Below, piece by piece: positions 36,285 through 44,214 of a stretch of 64,000 nt of DNA. Numbering within the stretch: the first letter of the stretch is position 1; every line of letters begins with the position of its first letter. The stretch comes from Candidatus Onthomonas avicola. Lineage in GTDB: Bacteria > Bacillota > Clostridia > Oscillospirales > Oscillospiraceae. Location of the stretch: NCBI GenBank assembly GCA_018710845.1, contig DVJB01000041.1, positions 1 through 64,000 on the forward strand, read 5' to 3'. The position numbers and the translations under genes are program-made. The notes under the pieces were generated by a model. That model searched no databases and was not told the DNA's origin. It saw only the letters and a list, made by a program, of their open reading frames with translations.

Positions 36285-37181
36285 ATGAAAAAATGGGTGG
36301 AATATCTGGCCTCGGTGACGCTGATCGCGTCGATCGCCGTCATTTTCTCTCTGACGGTCTGGACCCTTTTTCACAACGGAGACTGGACCGGGCGGGAGCG
36401 CGGGCGGGAACTGCCGCCCCGGCTGACGCTCTCGGCCCAGCAGAATGCCGCTTCTCATGCGCCGCTGGGCAGTGGCGGGCAGACTGGCGGAACGGCATCG
36501 CCGCAGGAGGTGTCGGAATCTCCAGAGATGCCGGAAGAGCAGCCGGACGTACCGTCCACCGGAGCGACGCACACGCAGCCTGCCACGCCGGAAGCGGAAG
36601 ATGGAGCAGGGGAGAAGACGGAACCGGAGACGCAGCGGTCTCTGCTCATCGGTGATTCCCGCGCTGTGGGCCTGGCGGAATACGGCGACCTGGAGGAGAC
36701 CGACTTCTTCGCCGATGTGGGAATGAGCGTCTATTCTCTCTGGAAGAAAGAGGTGACGGTGGGGGAGCACGGGAAAATCGGTTTGGAGGACTTGCTCTCC
36801 GGCGCGCAGTACGATAAAATCTATCTGATGCTGGGCATCAATGAGCTGGGCTATGACCAGGACCAGACGATCCGGACCTATACCGAGACGGTGGAGCAGA
36901 TACAGTCCCTGCAGCCAGACGCGCAGGTGTATCTGATGGCGAATCTGCATGTCACGCAGCGCCGGGCTGAAGGGGATCGGGTCTATAACAATGAGAACCT
37001 GGACGCCATCAACAGCCGGATTGCCCAGCTGGCCGGGGAGCAGGAGCTGACCTATCTGGATGTCAACCCGCTCTTTGACGACGATGCAGGGGCACTGGAC
37101 AGCCAGTACACGTCCGACGGGGTTCATCTGCTGGCCCGTTACGACGATACCTGGTGCCAATGGCTCCGGGAGAACAGCTAG
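36285..37181 (+). CDS. Membrane-anchored SGNH/GDSL-type acyltransferase or esterase
   Basis: 298 aa: one N-terminal transmembrane helix (about residues 9-30), a Pro/Glu/Thr-rich extracytoplasmic linker (to about 115), then an SGNH domain. Catalytic triad: S125 in IGDSRAVG, D278 and H281 in SDGVHL; block III is MLGINELGYD with the conserved Asn. The build matches the transferase partner of MBOAT proteins (PatB- or AlgX-like) or a free esterase. Start ATG 36285 behind AAGGAGG. The sugar acceptor is unknown. Confidence 0.85.
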   Translation: MKKWVEYLASVTLIASIAVIFSLTVWTLFHNGDWTGRERGRELPPRLTLSAQQNAASHAPLGSGGQTGGTASPQEVSESPEMPEEQPDVPSTGATHTQPATPEAEDGAGEKTEPETQRSLLIGDSRAVGLAEYGDLEETDFFADVGMSVYSLWKKEVTVGEHGKIGLEDLLSGAQYDKIYLMLGINELGYDQDQTIRTYTETVEQIQSLQPDAQVYLMANLHVTQRRAEGDRVYNNENLDAINSRIAQLAGEQELTYLDVNPLFDDDAGALDSQYTSDGVHLLARYDDTWCQWLRENS

Positions 37182-37234
37182 GGCCTTACTGAGAAGAGAG
37201 AGCGGGCCCGGCGGCGAGGCGGGGAGAGGTCAGC

Positions 37235-37732
37235 GTGTGGAGTGAGCAAAAAAAGAGCTGGTTCTGCCAGCAAGTCACACAGTATCGTGACAGTCTCTAT
37301 TGGGTGGCCTACGGTATTTTGAAGAATGATGCCGACGCACAGGACGCCATTTCCGAGGCGGTCCTGCAGGCATATCAGAGTCTGCACTCGCTCCGCTCGC
37401 CGGAGGCGTTTCGGTCCTGGATGATGACGATTCTCACGCGGATCTGCTGCCGGATGGCGCGCGGCCGCCCGCCTGCTGTCGAATTGGAGGAGGTGGCGGA
37501 CCAGCTGGCCGGGCCAGAGACCGACGTGGAGCGGTCGCTCACGCTTCGCTCGGCGGTGCAATCTCTTCCGCTGGAATACCGCGCAGTGGTGGTGCTCTAC
37601 TACTATGAACAGATGGATGTCCGCACGATTGCCCGGATGCTGGAAGTGCGGCCGGACACCGTGAAAAAACGGCTTTCCCGCGCCCGGGTGAGGCTGCGGG
37701 AACTGCTGAATCCGCAGGAGGTGATGGCATGA
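37235..37732 (+). CDS. ECF sigma factor, SigV-like
   Basis: 165-aa extracytoplasmic-function sigma factor: region 2 (YRDSLYWVAYGILKNDADAQ, DAISEAVLQAY, SPEAFRSWMMTIL) and region 4 (SLPLEYRAVVVLYYYEQM, DVRTIARMLEVRPDTVKKRL). Start GTG 37235 behind GGGGAGAGG. It overlaps the RsiV-like anti-sigma gene by 4 bases (ATGA), the classic sigma/anti-sigma coupling. The SigV label rests mainly on the RsiV partner. Confidence 0.9.
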   Translation: MWSEQKKSWFCQQVTQYRDSLYWVAYGILKNDADAQDAISEAVLQAYQSLHSLRSPEAFRSWMMTILTRICCRMARGRPPAVELEEVADQLAGPETDVERSLTLRSAVQSLPLEYRAVVVLYYYEQMDVRTIARMLEVRPDTVKKRLSRARVRLRELLNPQEVMA

Positions 37733-38664
37733 ATGGATGGGACAGTGAGCTGCGCCGGATAGCCCGTGAGGAGCGGGAAGCGCACCCCATGCCGGAGAGG
37801 ATGGCGGCACAGCTGGATGAGCTGCTTGACCAGCTTCCGGACCGGCCGGCGCGGCGCGGCAGGGTGAGCGCCTTCTGGGTTCGTGCGGCACGGATTGCAG
37901 CGGCTGCCGCCCTGGCCGCTTTGATCATCCTGCCAAACGTGAGCCAGCAGGCGGCTTATGCTCTGCGGGAGATTCCGATTCTGGGCGTGCTGGTGCGCGT
38001 GGTGACCATCCGGGAGTATCATCTGGAGGACGCGGACCAGAGGATGGATCTCACGGTACCGCAGGTGACTGCGGATGAGCCCGGGCTGATGACGGCCACA
38101 GATGAGATTAACCAGAATGTGGACGAGGTGGTTGCGCAGCTTCTGGAGGATATGGAGGATATCGTCGAGCAGGACCATGACAGCGCCACGCCGGAGGAGA
38201 TGACGGAGGAACTGCAGGAGTATGCCGAGCAGGCCACCAAGACCACGATTGAGATGGATTATGAGGTGGTCACCGACACCGAGGACTGGTTTACCCTCCG
38301 CCTCACGCTCTACACCCTCGGCGGCAGCAGCAGCGTCCAGTTCCGCTACTATCATATCGACAAGGCAACTGGCCAGACGGTTACCCTCTCCGACCTGATC
38401 GAGCCGGAGAGCTTTGAGACGGTCAGCGAGGAGATCAAAGACCAGATGCGCGAGCAGATGGAGGCGGACGACTCCGTGTACTACTGGCTGGATTCCGACA
38501 TCCCGGAGTGGAATTTCACCGAGATCGCGCAGGATCAGAATTTCTACTGGAATGCCGACGGAGACCTGGTCATCGTCTTTGACGAGTATGAGGTCGCGCC
38601 TGGTTTTATGGGCTGTCCGGAGTTTGTCATCCCGGAGACGGCCTATACGCTGCGCAGCAACTGA
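37729..38664 (+). CDS. RsiV-type anti-sigma factor with lysozyme-binding (DUF3298) domain
   Basis: 311 aa: cytoplasmic N-terminus (1-45) that would hold the sigma factor, one transmembrane helix (about 47-66), then the extracellular part. The juxtamembrane stretch IPILGVLVRVVTIREYHLE and the C-terminal half (FRYYHIDKATGQTVTLSDL, EWNFTEIAQDQNFYW, VIVFDEYEVAPGFMG) follow Bacillus RsiV closely. In Bacillus, Enterococcus and C. difficile, RsiV binds lysozyme directly, is then cleaved, and releases SigV. The same signal is therefore expected here. Confidence 0.88.
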   Translation: MNGWDSELRRIAREEREAHPMPERMAAQLDELLDQLPDRPARRGRVSAFWVRAARIAAAAALAALIILPNVSQQAAYALREIPILGVLVRVVTIREYHLEDADQRMDLTVPQVTADEPGLMTATDEINQNVDEVVAQLLEDMEDIVEQDHDSATPEEMTEELQEYAEQATKTTIEMDYEVVTDTEDWFTLRLTLYTLGGSSSVQFRYYHIDKATGQTVTLSDLIEPESFETVSEEIKDQMREQMEADDSVYYWLDSDIPEWNFTEIAQDQNFYWNADGDLVIVFDEYEVAPGFMGCPEFVIPETAYTLRSN

Positions 38665-38674
38665 CAAACAGAAA

Positions 38675-38724
38675 AGCCAGTCCCTCCCATGCGCAGACCG
38701 CGCGGGAGGGACTGGCTCTTGGCT
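38675..38724. terminator. Bidirectional terminator between rsiV-like gene and arcC
   Basis: A 14-bp perfect stem (AGCCAGTCCCTCCC at 38675 with GGGAGGGACTGGCT ending 38717), 15-base loop, A-rich on one side and TTGGCTTTT on the other, between convergent genes. Confidence 0.8.
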
Positions 38725-38733
38725 TTTGGACGG

Positions 38734-39690
38734 TCAGAGGTGAATCCGCGTGCCGGTTTCACCGCGGATGCCCTGACGGGCCTTCTCCAGCTGGGTGATA
38801 AGCGCCACCCGGCCCGGCTTGCTGCGGGCAAAGGCGATGGCTGCCTGCACCTTGGGGAGCATGGAGCCGGGCTCAAAGTGGCCCTCGGCGATATATTGCT
38901 CCGCCTGGCCGGGCGTCAGCTCATCGAGCCATTGCTGCTGCGGCGTGCCGTAGTGCAGGGCCACCCGCTCTACAGCGGTGAGGATGATGAGCACCTCGGC
39001 ATTCACCTCCTCGGCCAGCAGACAGGAGCAAAAGTCCTTGTCGATCACGGCGGAGGCGCCGCGCAGATGGCCGAGATCCTGCCGCGTGACCGGGATGCCG
39101 CCGCCGCCGCAGGCGATGACCACCTGTCCGGCGTCCACCAGGGTGCGAATGGCATTGATCTCCACAATCCTGCCCGGCCGGGGGGAGGCGACCACACGCC
39201 GCCAGCCTTTCCCGGGAAATTCACGCATCACATAGCCGTAGGCGCGCTCGGCATAGTGGGCCTGCTCCTCCGTCATAAAGTGGCCGATCGGCTTGGTGGG
39301 GTGGAGAAAGGCGGGGTCGTCCGGGTCCACCTCTGTCTGGGTGACGACGGTGGCCACGTCCTCATGCGGCACGCCGCGGCCGCGCCGGCGGCAGAGCTCC
39401 TCGCGCAGGGCGTTTTGCAGGTCATAGCCGATATATGCCTGGCTCATCGCCACGCAGACGGAGAGCGGGGTGTTGGGCTGGTTCGGATTTTCCCGGGAGA
39501 GGGCGGCCATGGCGTTGTTGATCATGCCCACCTGCGGGCCGTTGCCGTGGGAGACGACGACCTGGTATCCCTCGTCCATCAGGTCTACGATGGCGCGGGA
39601 GGTGATTTTCACCGCCGCCATCTGCTCGGGCAGGGTGTTGCCCAGCGCGTTGCCGCCCAGGGCGATGACAATGCGGGGTTTGCGGTTCAT
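38734..39690 (-). CDS. arcC: Carbamate kinase
   Basis: Makes ATP from carbamoyl phosphate and ADP, the energy-yielding last step of arginine deiminase, allantoin and related routes. The 318-aa amino-acid-kinase-fold protein shows IALGGNALG at the N-terminus, VVSHGNGPQVG, ACGGGGIPV and DKDFCSCLLAEEV. Start ATG 39690 behind AGAGAGGAG. No arginine deiminase is nearby; the companion is YgeW, so carbamoyl phosphate probably comes from that enzyme. A hairpin separates it from ygeW. Confidence 0.95.
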   Translation of the reverse strand: MNRKPRIVIALGGNALGNTLPEQMAAVKITSRAIVDLMDEGYQVVVSHGNGPQVGMINNAMAALSRENPNQPNTPLSVCVAMSQAYIGYDLQNALREELCRRRGRGVPHEDVATVVTQTEVDPDDPAFLHPTKPIGHFMTEEQAHYAERAYGYVMREFPGKGWRRVVASPRPGRIVEINAIRTLVDAGQVVIACGGGGIPVTRQDLGHLRGASAVIDKDFCSCLLAEEVNAEVLIILTAVERVALHYGTPQQQWLDELTPGQAEQYIAEGHFEPGSMLPKVQAAIAFARSKPGRVALITQLEKARQGIRGETGTRIHL

Positions 39691-39728
39691 AAAAGCTCCT
39701 CTCTTCCTGTCGTAATCAGTGGTTTTAA

Positions 39729-39769
39729 GGAAAAAGAAGTGCAGGGAGGCGTGAATGACGCCTCCCTGC
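39729..39769 (-). terminator. Terminator or attenuator between ygeW and arcC
   Basis: A 12-bp perfect stem (GCAGGGAGGCGT with ACGCCTCCCTGC), 5-base loop, followed on the minus strand by ACTTCTTTTTCC. arcC, 39 bp beyond, may get only read-through transcription or have its own unseen promoter. Confidence 0.7.
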
Positions 39770-39803
39770 GCGTATTTCCGGTCAAAGGGCCCAGGAGAAG
39801 ATA

Positions 39804-41009
39804 TCAGACCTCCATCTGACGTTTCTGATCCCGGTTCGCCAGCTGTTCGAGCACGGCGGCGGGGTCCTGGAACTTCGCCAGCAGGATCATCGCGGCGATC
39901 ACGTAGGGCTTGTAGCTGGCTTCCTTATACAGCGGGTCGCGGTAGCGGTCGAAGACAGAGGCGTCCACCTCGCCCGCCTCGCAGGACACGCCGGTGATAT
40001 CGGCCGGCAGGCAGTGCAGGTAGAGGGCCTTGCCGTCCTTCGTGGTGGCCATCAGCTCCTCCGAGCAGGTCCAGTCCTTGTGCTGGGCGTTCTGCGCCAG
40101 CAGCTCCCGCTCGAGCGCCTGAATCCCCTCAAAGTCGCCCTCGCCGTAGAGGTTGGTGCGCTTCTCCATCGCGGCGTAGGGCGCCCAGCTCTTGGGGTAG
40201 ACGATGTCGGCGTCGCGGAAGGCCTCCGCCATCGAGTGGGTCTTGGTGAACGAGCCGCCCGACTTCTCCGCGTTGGCGCGGGCGACCTCTTCCACCTCGC
40301 CCATGACCTCATATCCCTCGGGGTGGGCGAGCACCACGTCCATCCCCAGCCGGGTGAACAGGCCGATCACGCCCTGCGGCACGGACAGCGGCTTGCCGTA
40401 GGAGGGGGAGTAGGCCCAGGTCATGGCGACCTTCTTGCCCTTGAGGTTTTCAATCCCCCCGAAGGTGTGGATGATATGGGCCATATCCGCCATGCACTGG
40501 GTGGGGTGGTCGATGTCGCACTGGAGGTTGACCAGCGTGGGGCGCTGCTCCAGAATACCGTCCTGATAGCCCTCCTGCACGGCGTCGGCCACGGCGTGCA
40601 TATAGGTGTTGCCCTTGCCGATATACATGTCATCCCGGATGCCGATCACGTCGGCCATAAAGGAGATCATGTTCGCCGTCTCGCGCACCGTCTCGCCGTG
40701 GGCCACCTGGCTCTTGCCCTCGTCCAGGTCCTGTACCTCCAGGCCGAGCAGGTTGCAGGCCGAGGCGAAGGAGAAACGGGTGCGGGTGGAGTTGTCACGG
40801 AAGAGGGAGATGCCAAGTCCCGAATCAAAGACCTTGGCGGACACGTTTCCCTCACGCAGGGTGCGCAGCAGGTCGGCGACCGTCCAGACCGCGCGGAGCT
40901 CGTCGTCCGACTTCTCCCAGGTGAGGAAGAAATCGTTTTGGTACATATCCTTGCAGTCAAGCGCACGCAGCTGGGCGAGCAGTTCGTCAAACTTCTTTCT
41001 GTCGAGCAT
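39804..41009 (-). CDS. ygeW: YgeW-type knotted carbamoyltransferase of unknown substrate
   Basis: 401-aa member of the aspartate/ornithine carbamoyltransferase superfamily. The carbamoyl-phosphate site is STRTRFSF, and HPTQCMAD and HCLPADITGVSC are the other active-site loops. The long N-terminus and the VSCEAGEV and SYGKPLSVPQ segments fit YgeW (the knotted, unknown-substrate class) rather than ArgF or PyrB. I chose ATG 41009 behind AGGA; GTG 41024 overlaps the ygeY stop. It sits between ygeY and arcC, as in the E. coli yge/yqe cluster, and should run toward carbamoyl phosphate. Confidence 0.9.
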   Translation of the reverse strand: MLDRKKFDELLAQLRALDCKDMYQNDFFLTWEKSDDELRAVWTVADLLRTLREGNVSAKVFDSGLGISLFRDNSTRTRFSFASACNLLGLEVQDLDEGKSQVAHGETVRETANMISFMADVIGIRDDMYIGKGNTYMHAVADAVQEGYQDGILEQRPTLVNLQCDIDHPTQCMADMAHIIHTFGGIENLKGKKVAMTWAYSPSYGKPLSVPQGVIGLFTRLGMDVVLAHPEGYEVMGEVEEVARANAEKSGGSFTKTHSMAEAFRDADIVYPKSWAPYAAMEKRTNLYGEGDFEGIQALERELLAQNAQHKDWTCSEELMATTKDGKALYLHCLPADITGVSCEAGEVDASVFDRYRDPLYKEASYKPYVIAAMILLAKFQDPAAVLEQLANRDQKRQMEV

Positions 41010-41020
41010 GGTTCCAGTCC

Positions 41021-42340
41021 TCACTTTCCGTCTTTATTCTGATACAGGCCGGGCATGGCGGCGTACACCGCCGCGCAGCGGACCAGGTCAGATTTCCAGG
41101 TGATCTCGTTCGGGGCGTGCGCCTGGCTCTCCGCGCCCGGTCCAAAGCCGACGCAGGGGATGCCGTAGCGGCCCTGGATGGACACCCCGTTGGTGGAGAA
41201 GGTCCACTTGTCGATCAGCGGGCGGCGGCGCTTTTCCATCGCGTCCTCGTCGCCCTGGCGCGCATCGCCGTAGAGGGCGCGGTGCGCGTCCGCCAGCGCC
41301 TGCACGTGCGGGGCGGACTCTGCGTTGATCCAGGTGGGGAAGTAGCACTCGGTGGGGTAGACCAGCCCGGTCCAGGACGGCCGCTCGTAGGTGTACATGG
41401 ACACCTTCACATCCGCGCCGTACTTACGGCAGGCGGGGAGGTTGCGGATCTCCTCCAGGCAGCTCTCCCACGTCTCCCCGGCGGTCATCCGCCGGTCGAG
41501 AGACACGGCGCAGGAGTCCGCCACCGCGCAGCGAGAGGGGGAGGTGAAGAACACCTGGCTGACGGTGACCGTGCCGCGGCCGAGGAAGCGCGCGTCCTCC
41601 CAGTGCTCGTTGAACTCCGGCTCGAGCATCTTGACCAGGCCCTTGATCTCGTCGTCCGGGCCGCAGCCGTTCTCGTTGAGCGCGCGCACGTCCTGGAGGA
41701 TGTCCGCCATCTTATAGATCGCGTTGTCCCCGCGCTCCGGCGCCGAGCCGTGGCAGGAGACGCCCTTGACGTCCACGCGGATCTCCATCCGGCCGCGGTG
41801 GCCGCGGTAGATGCCGCCGTCCGTCGGCTCGGTGGAGACGACGAACTCCGGGGTGATGCCCAGCTCCTGGTGGATGTACTGCCAGCACAGGCCGTCGCAG
41901 TCCTCCTCCTGCACCGTCGCGGTGACCAGGATGGAGGTGTCGGCCGGGATCAGGCCGAGGTCCTTCATGATCTTTGCGCCGTAGACCGCGCTGACCACGC
42001 CGCCCTCCTGGTCCGAGCCGCCCCGGCCGTAGATGATGCGGTCGGTCTCGTAGCCCTGGTAGGGGTCGTCCGTCCAGTTGGCGCGGTTGCCGATGCCGAC
42101 GGTGTCGATGTGCCCGTCAAAGGCCATGACGCGGCTGCCGCGGCCCATCCAGCCCAGGCAGTTGCCCATCGGGTCGATCTCCACCTTGTCAAAGCCAAGG
42201 CGCTCCATCTCCTGCGCGCAGCGGCGGACGACGCCCTCCTCCTCACAGCTCTCGCTGGGGATGGCGATCAGCTCCCGCAGGAAACGGGACATGTCCTCAC
42301 GGTAGCCCTCCGCGGCCGCCTTGATTCGTTCCAAATCCAT
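41021..42340 (-). CDS. ygeY: YgeY-type M20 metallohydrolase
   Basis: 439-aa zinc hydrolase of the ArgE/DapE/CPG2 group. Metal-site segments: [30 protein letters not shown] with the catalytic Glu pair, and [15 protein letters not shown] near the C-terminus. The YgeY subfamily is linked by gene context to YgeW, carbamate kinase and selenium-dependent hydroxylases; no selenium gene is present in this window. It probably releases an amino acid or diamine from a carbamoyl- or acyl-amide. Start ATG 42340 behind AGGGAGGG. Confidence 0.9.
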   Translation of the reverse strand: MDLERIKAAAEGYREDMSRFLRELIAIPSESCEEEGVVRRCAQEMERLGFDKVEIDPMGNCLGWMGRGSRVMAFDGHIDTVGIGNRANWTDDPYQGYETDRIIYGRGGSDQEGGVVSAVYGAKIMKDLGLIPADTSILVTATVQEEDCDGLCWQYIHQELGITPEFVVSTEPTDGGIYRGHRGRMEIRVDVKGVSCHGSAPERGDNAIYKMADILQDVRALNENGCGPDDEIKGLVKMLEPEFNEHWEDARFLGRGTVTVSQVFFTSPSRCAVADSCAVSLDRRMTAGETWESCLEEIRNLPACRKYGADVKVSMYTYERPSWTGLVYPTECYFPTWINAESAPHVQALADAHRALYGDARQGDEDAMEKRRRPLIDKWTFSTNGVSIQGRYGIPCVGFGPGAESQAHAPNEITWKSDLVRCAAVYAAMPGLYQNKDGK

Positions 42341-42409
42341 GAATTAGCCCTCCCTGTATGCGCTCACAAAACAAATTTCCAGGCAAAAAACGACAAAACG
42401 CTATCTCTG

Positions 42410-42451
42410 GTATGCCTGAAAATATCATAGCATACAAGAAAGAAATTGCAA
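42410..42451 (-). promoter_or_regulatory. ygeY-ygeW promoter with candidate operator
   Basis: Minus-strand TTGCAA (42446-42451), 16-bp spacer, TATGAT (42424-42429). An inverted repeat GTATGC (42410-42415) and GCATAC (42430-42435) brackets the -10 box; a third GTATGC is at 42356-42361. It may bind a repressor of the pathway. Confidence 0.6.
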
Positions 42452-42634
42452 GGGCTTGGCAGAAAATCTTTTAGCGCCTCCGATAAAAATTTCTCACGAA
42501 TAGAAAGGTGTTATGAAAACTAATAGGAGAAAAAAGATTGATACTTCCCTTTTCAATCCTGAAAAGGCAAGAAACAGCGCCGGAAAATGACACTGAAAAA
42601 ATATCAGGCTATCACAAAAAATGTTTGGCCGGCG

Positions 42635-42663
42635 TTGCAATTTGTCAAGGCGGATGCTATAGT
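42635..42663 (+). promoter_or_regulatory. Promoter of the PLP enzyme-threonine synthase pair
   Basis: TTGCAA (42635-42640), 17-bp spacer, TATAGT (42658-42663), about 60 bases before the start of the first PLP gene. The -35 box is the same as on the opposite strand. Confidence 0.65.
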
Positions 42664-42725
42664 ATATTCAGTACACGCCGGGGCCGTACCCTGCGGAATT
42701 TTGACGATGGAGAGAGGTTGCAGTT

Positions 42726-44201
42726 ATGATCGATCTGACCAAAAACGAAGCTGCCTTGGAACGTAATATTCAGAAGGCGAAGGAAAACGGCGTCATCATC
42801 CCCACCATCCGCCAGATGCGCCACCCGGAGACCATCCCGGAGGCCATTCAGGCCAAGCTGAAGCAGGTGGGGCTGTGGGACGTGAACCCCCTCAATCTTT
42901 TCCGCATCACCTGGAAGAACGAGGCCAAGGAGTTCGGCGGCGGCTATCAGGCGGTGCCGAACTATGTGGAGCTGCCCAGCGCGCTCACCGGCGTACCCTG
43001 CCGCATCGTGGCGATGGCGGGCAAGTGGTTCCCCACCGGCTGCCACAAGGTGGGAGCCTCCTTCGGGTGCCTCGCCCCGCGCCTGGTGACCGGCCAGTTT
43101 GACGCCACCTACCACCACGCCGTCTGGCCCTCCACCGGCAACTACTGCCGCGGCGGCGCGTTCAACTCCAAGCTGCTTGCCTGCGACTCGGTGGCCATCC
43201 TCCCGGCGGAGATGAGTAAGGAGCGCTTTGAGTGGCTCAGCCAGATCGCCGGACAGGTGATCGCCACGCCGGGCTGCGAGTCCAACGTGAAGGAGATCTT
43301 CGATAAGACCTGGGAGCTGCGCCAGGACCCGTCCATGATGATCTTCAACCAGTTTGAGGAGATGGGCAACCCCCTCTGGCACTACAATGTGACCGGCAAC
43401 GCCCTGGTGGACCTCTATGAGGCGATCCGCCGCCCGGACGACGAGATCTTCGGCTGCTGCTTCACCTCCGGCTCGGCGGGCACCCTCTCGGCCGGCGACC
43501 GCATCAAGGACGTCTATCCGCGCGCCAAGCTCGCCGTGGGCGAGGCGCTGCAGTGCCCCACCATTCTGGAAAACGGATTCGGCGGCCACCGGATCGAGGG
43601 CATCGGCGACAAGCACATCCCCTGGATTCACAACGTCAAGAACACCGACATGGTCATCGACATCGACGACGAGGACTCCCAGCGCCTGCTGCGCCTGTTC
43701 AACACCCCGGAGGGCCAGCAGTACCTGCGTGGCACCCTCGGTCTGTCCGACGAGCTGATCGAGCAGCTCACCTGGCTTGGCATCTCCGGCATCGCCAACG
43801 TCCTGTGCTGCATCAAGATGGCCAAGTACTACGAGCTGACCGAGCACGACATGGTCTTCACCGTCCTCACTGACTCCGCCGTCATGTACCGCAGCCGCAT
43901 CGAGGAGCTCAACGAGATGTACGGGGCGTATAGCGACCGCGCGGCGGAGCTGGATCACAACCTGCACATCCTGAACCTCAAGACGGACAGCATGGCCGAG
44001 CTGGGCTACCGCGACCGCAAGCGCATCCACAACCTGAAGTACTACACCTGGGTGGAGCAGCAGGGCCGCACGGTGGAGGACCTCAACGCCCTCTGGTACG
44101 ACACCAAGGGCACCTGGGACGCCGTGCATGCGCAGGCGGACGAGCTGGACGCGCTGATTGACGAGTTCAACGAGCGCATCGGCCTGCTCAAGACCCTGTA
44201 A
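42726..44201 (+). CDS. PLP-dependent (tryptophan-synthase beta fold) enzyme of unknown reaction
   Basis: 491 aa. Fold type II PLP features: Schiff-base K108 in PTGCHKVGAS, substrate loop NYCRGGAFN and the phosphate-binding glycine stretch TSGSAGTLSAGDR. The family is near cysteine synthase and diaminopropionate ammonia-lyase but is longer and carries its own C-terminal helical part. It takes the place that YgeX (diaminopropionate ammonia-lyase) has in E. coli, so a beta-elimination or beta-replacement on a carbamoylated or diamino acid is plausible. The substrate is unknown. 13 bp ahead of a second PLP gene. Confidence 0.8.
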   Translation: MIDLTKNEAALERNIQKAKENGVIIPTIRQMRHPETIPEAIQAKLKQVGLWDVNPLNLFRITWKNEAKEFGGGYQAVPNYVELPSALTGVPCRIVAMAGKWFPTGCHKVGASFGCLAPRLVTGQFDATYHHAVWPSTGNYCRGGAFNSKLLACDSVAILPAEMSKERFEWLSQIAGQVIATPGCESNVKEIFDKTWELRQDPSMMIFNQFEEMGNPLWHYNVTGNALVDLYEAIRRPDDEIFGCCFTSGSAGTLSAGDRIKDVYPRAKLAVGEALQCPTILENGFGGHRIEGIGDKHIPWIHNVKNTDMVIDIDDEDSQRLLRLFNTPEGQQYLRGTLGLSDELIEQLTWLGISGIANVLCCIKMAKYYELTEHDMVFTVLTDSAVMYRSRIEELNEMYGAYSDRAAELDHNLHILNLKTDSMAELGYRDRKRIHNLKYYTWVEQQGRTVEDLNALWYDTKGTWDAVHAQADELDALIDEFNERIGLLKTL

Positions 44202-44214
44202 GGAGTTTGCCGCC

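Larger units (their letters stand above)
42341..42725. other. AT-rich divergent regulatory region between ygeY and the PLP enzyme gene
   Basis: 385 bp, clearly more AT-rich than its surroundings, with a promoter for each direction and GTATGC-type repeats. No convincing gene: a 63-codon frame from TTG 42538 and a 24-codon frame from ATG 42513 have only weak support. Confidence 0.65.

Noticed and set aside
42513..42729. Small frames in the ygeY/PLP intergenic region (24 codons from ATG 42513, 63 codons from TTG 42538)
   Set aside because: The longer one contains the promoter of the next gene and overlaps its start; the shorter one has poor ribosome-site spacing. No family resemblance.
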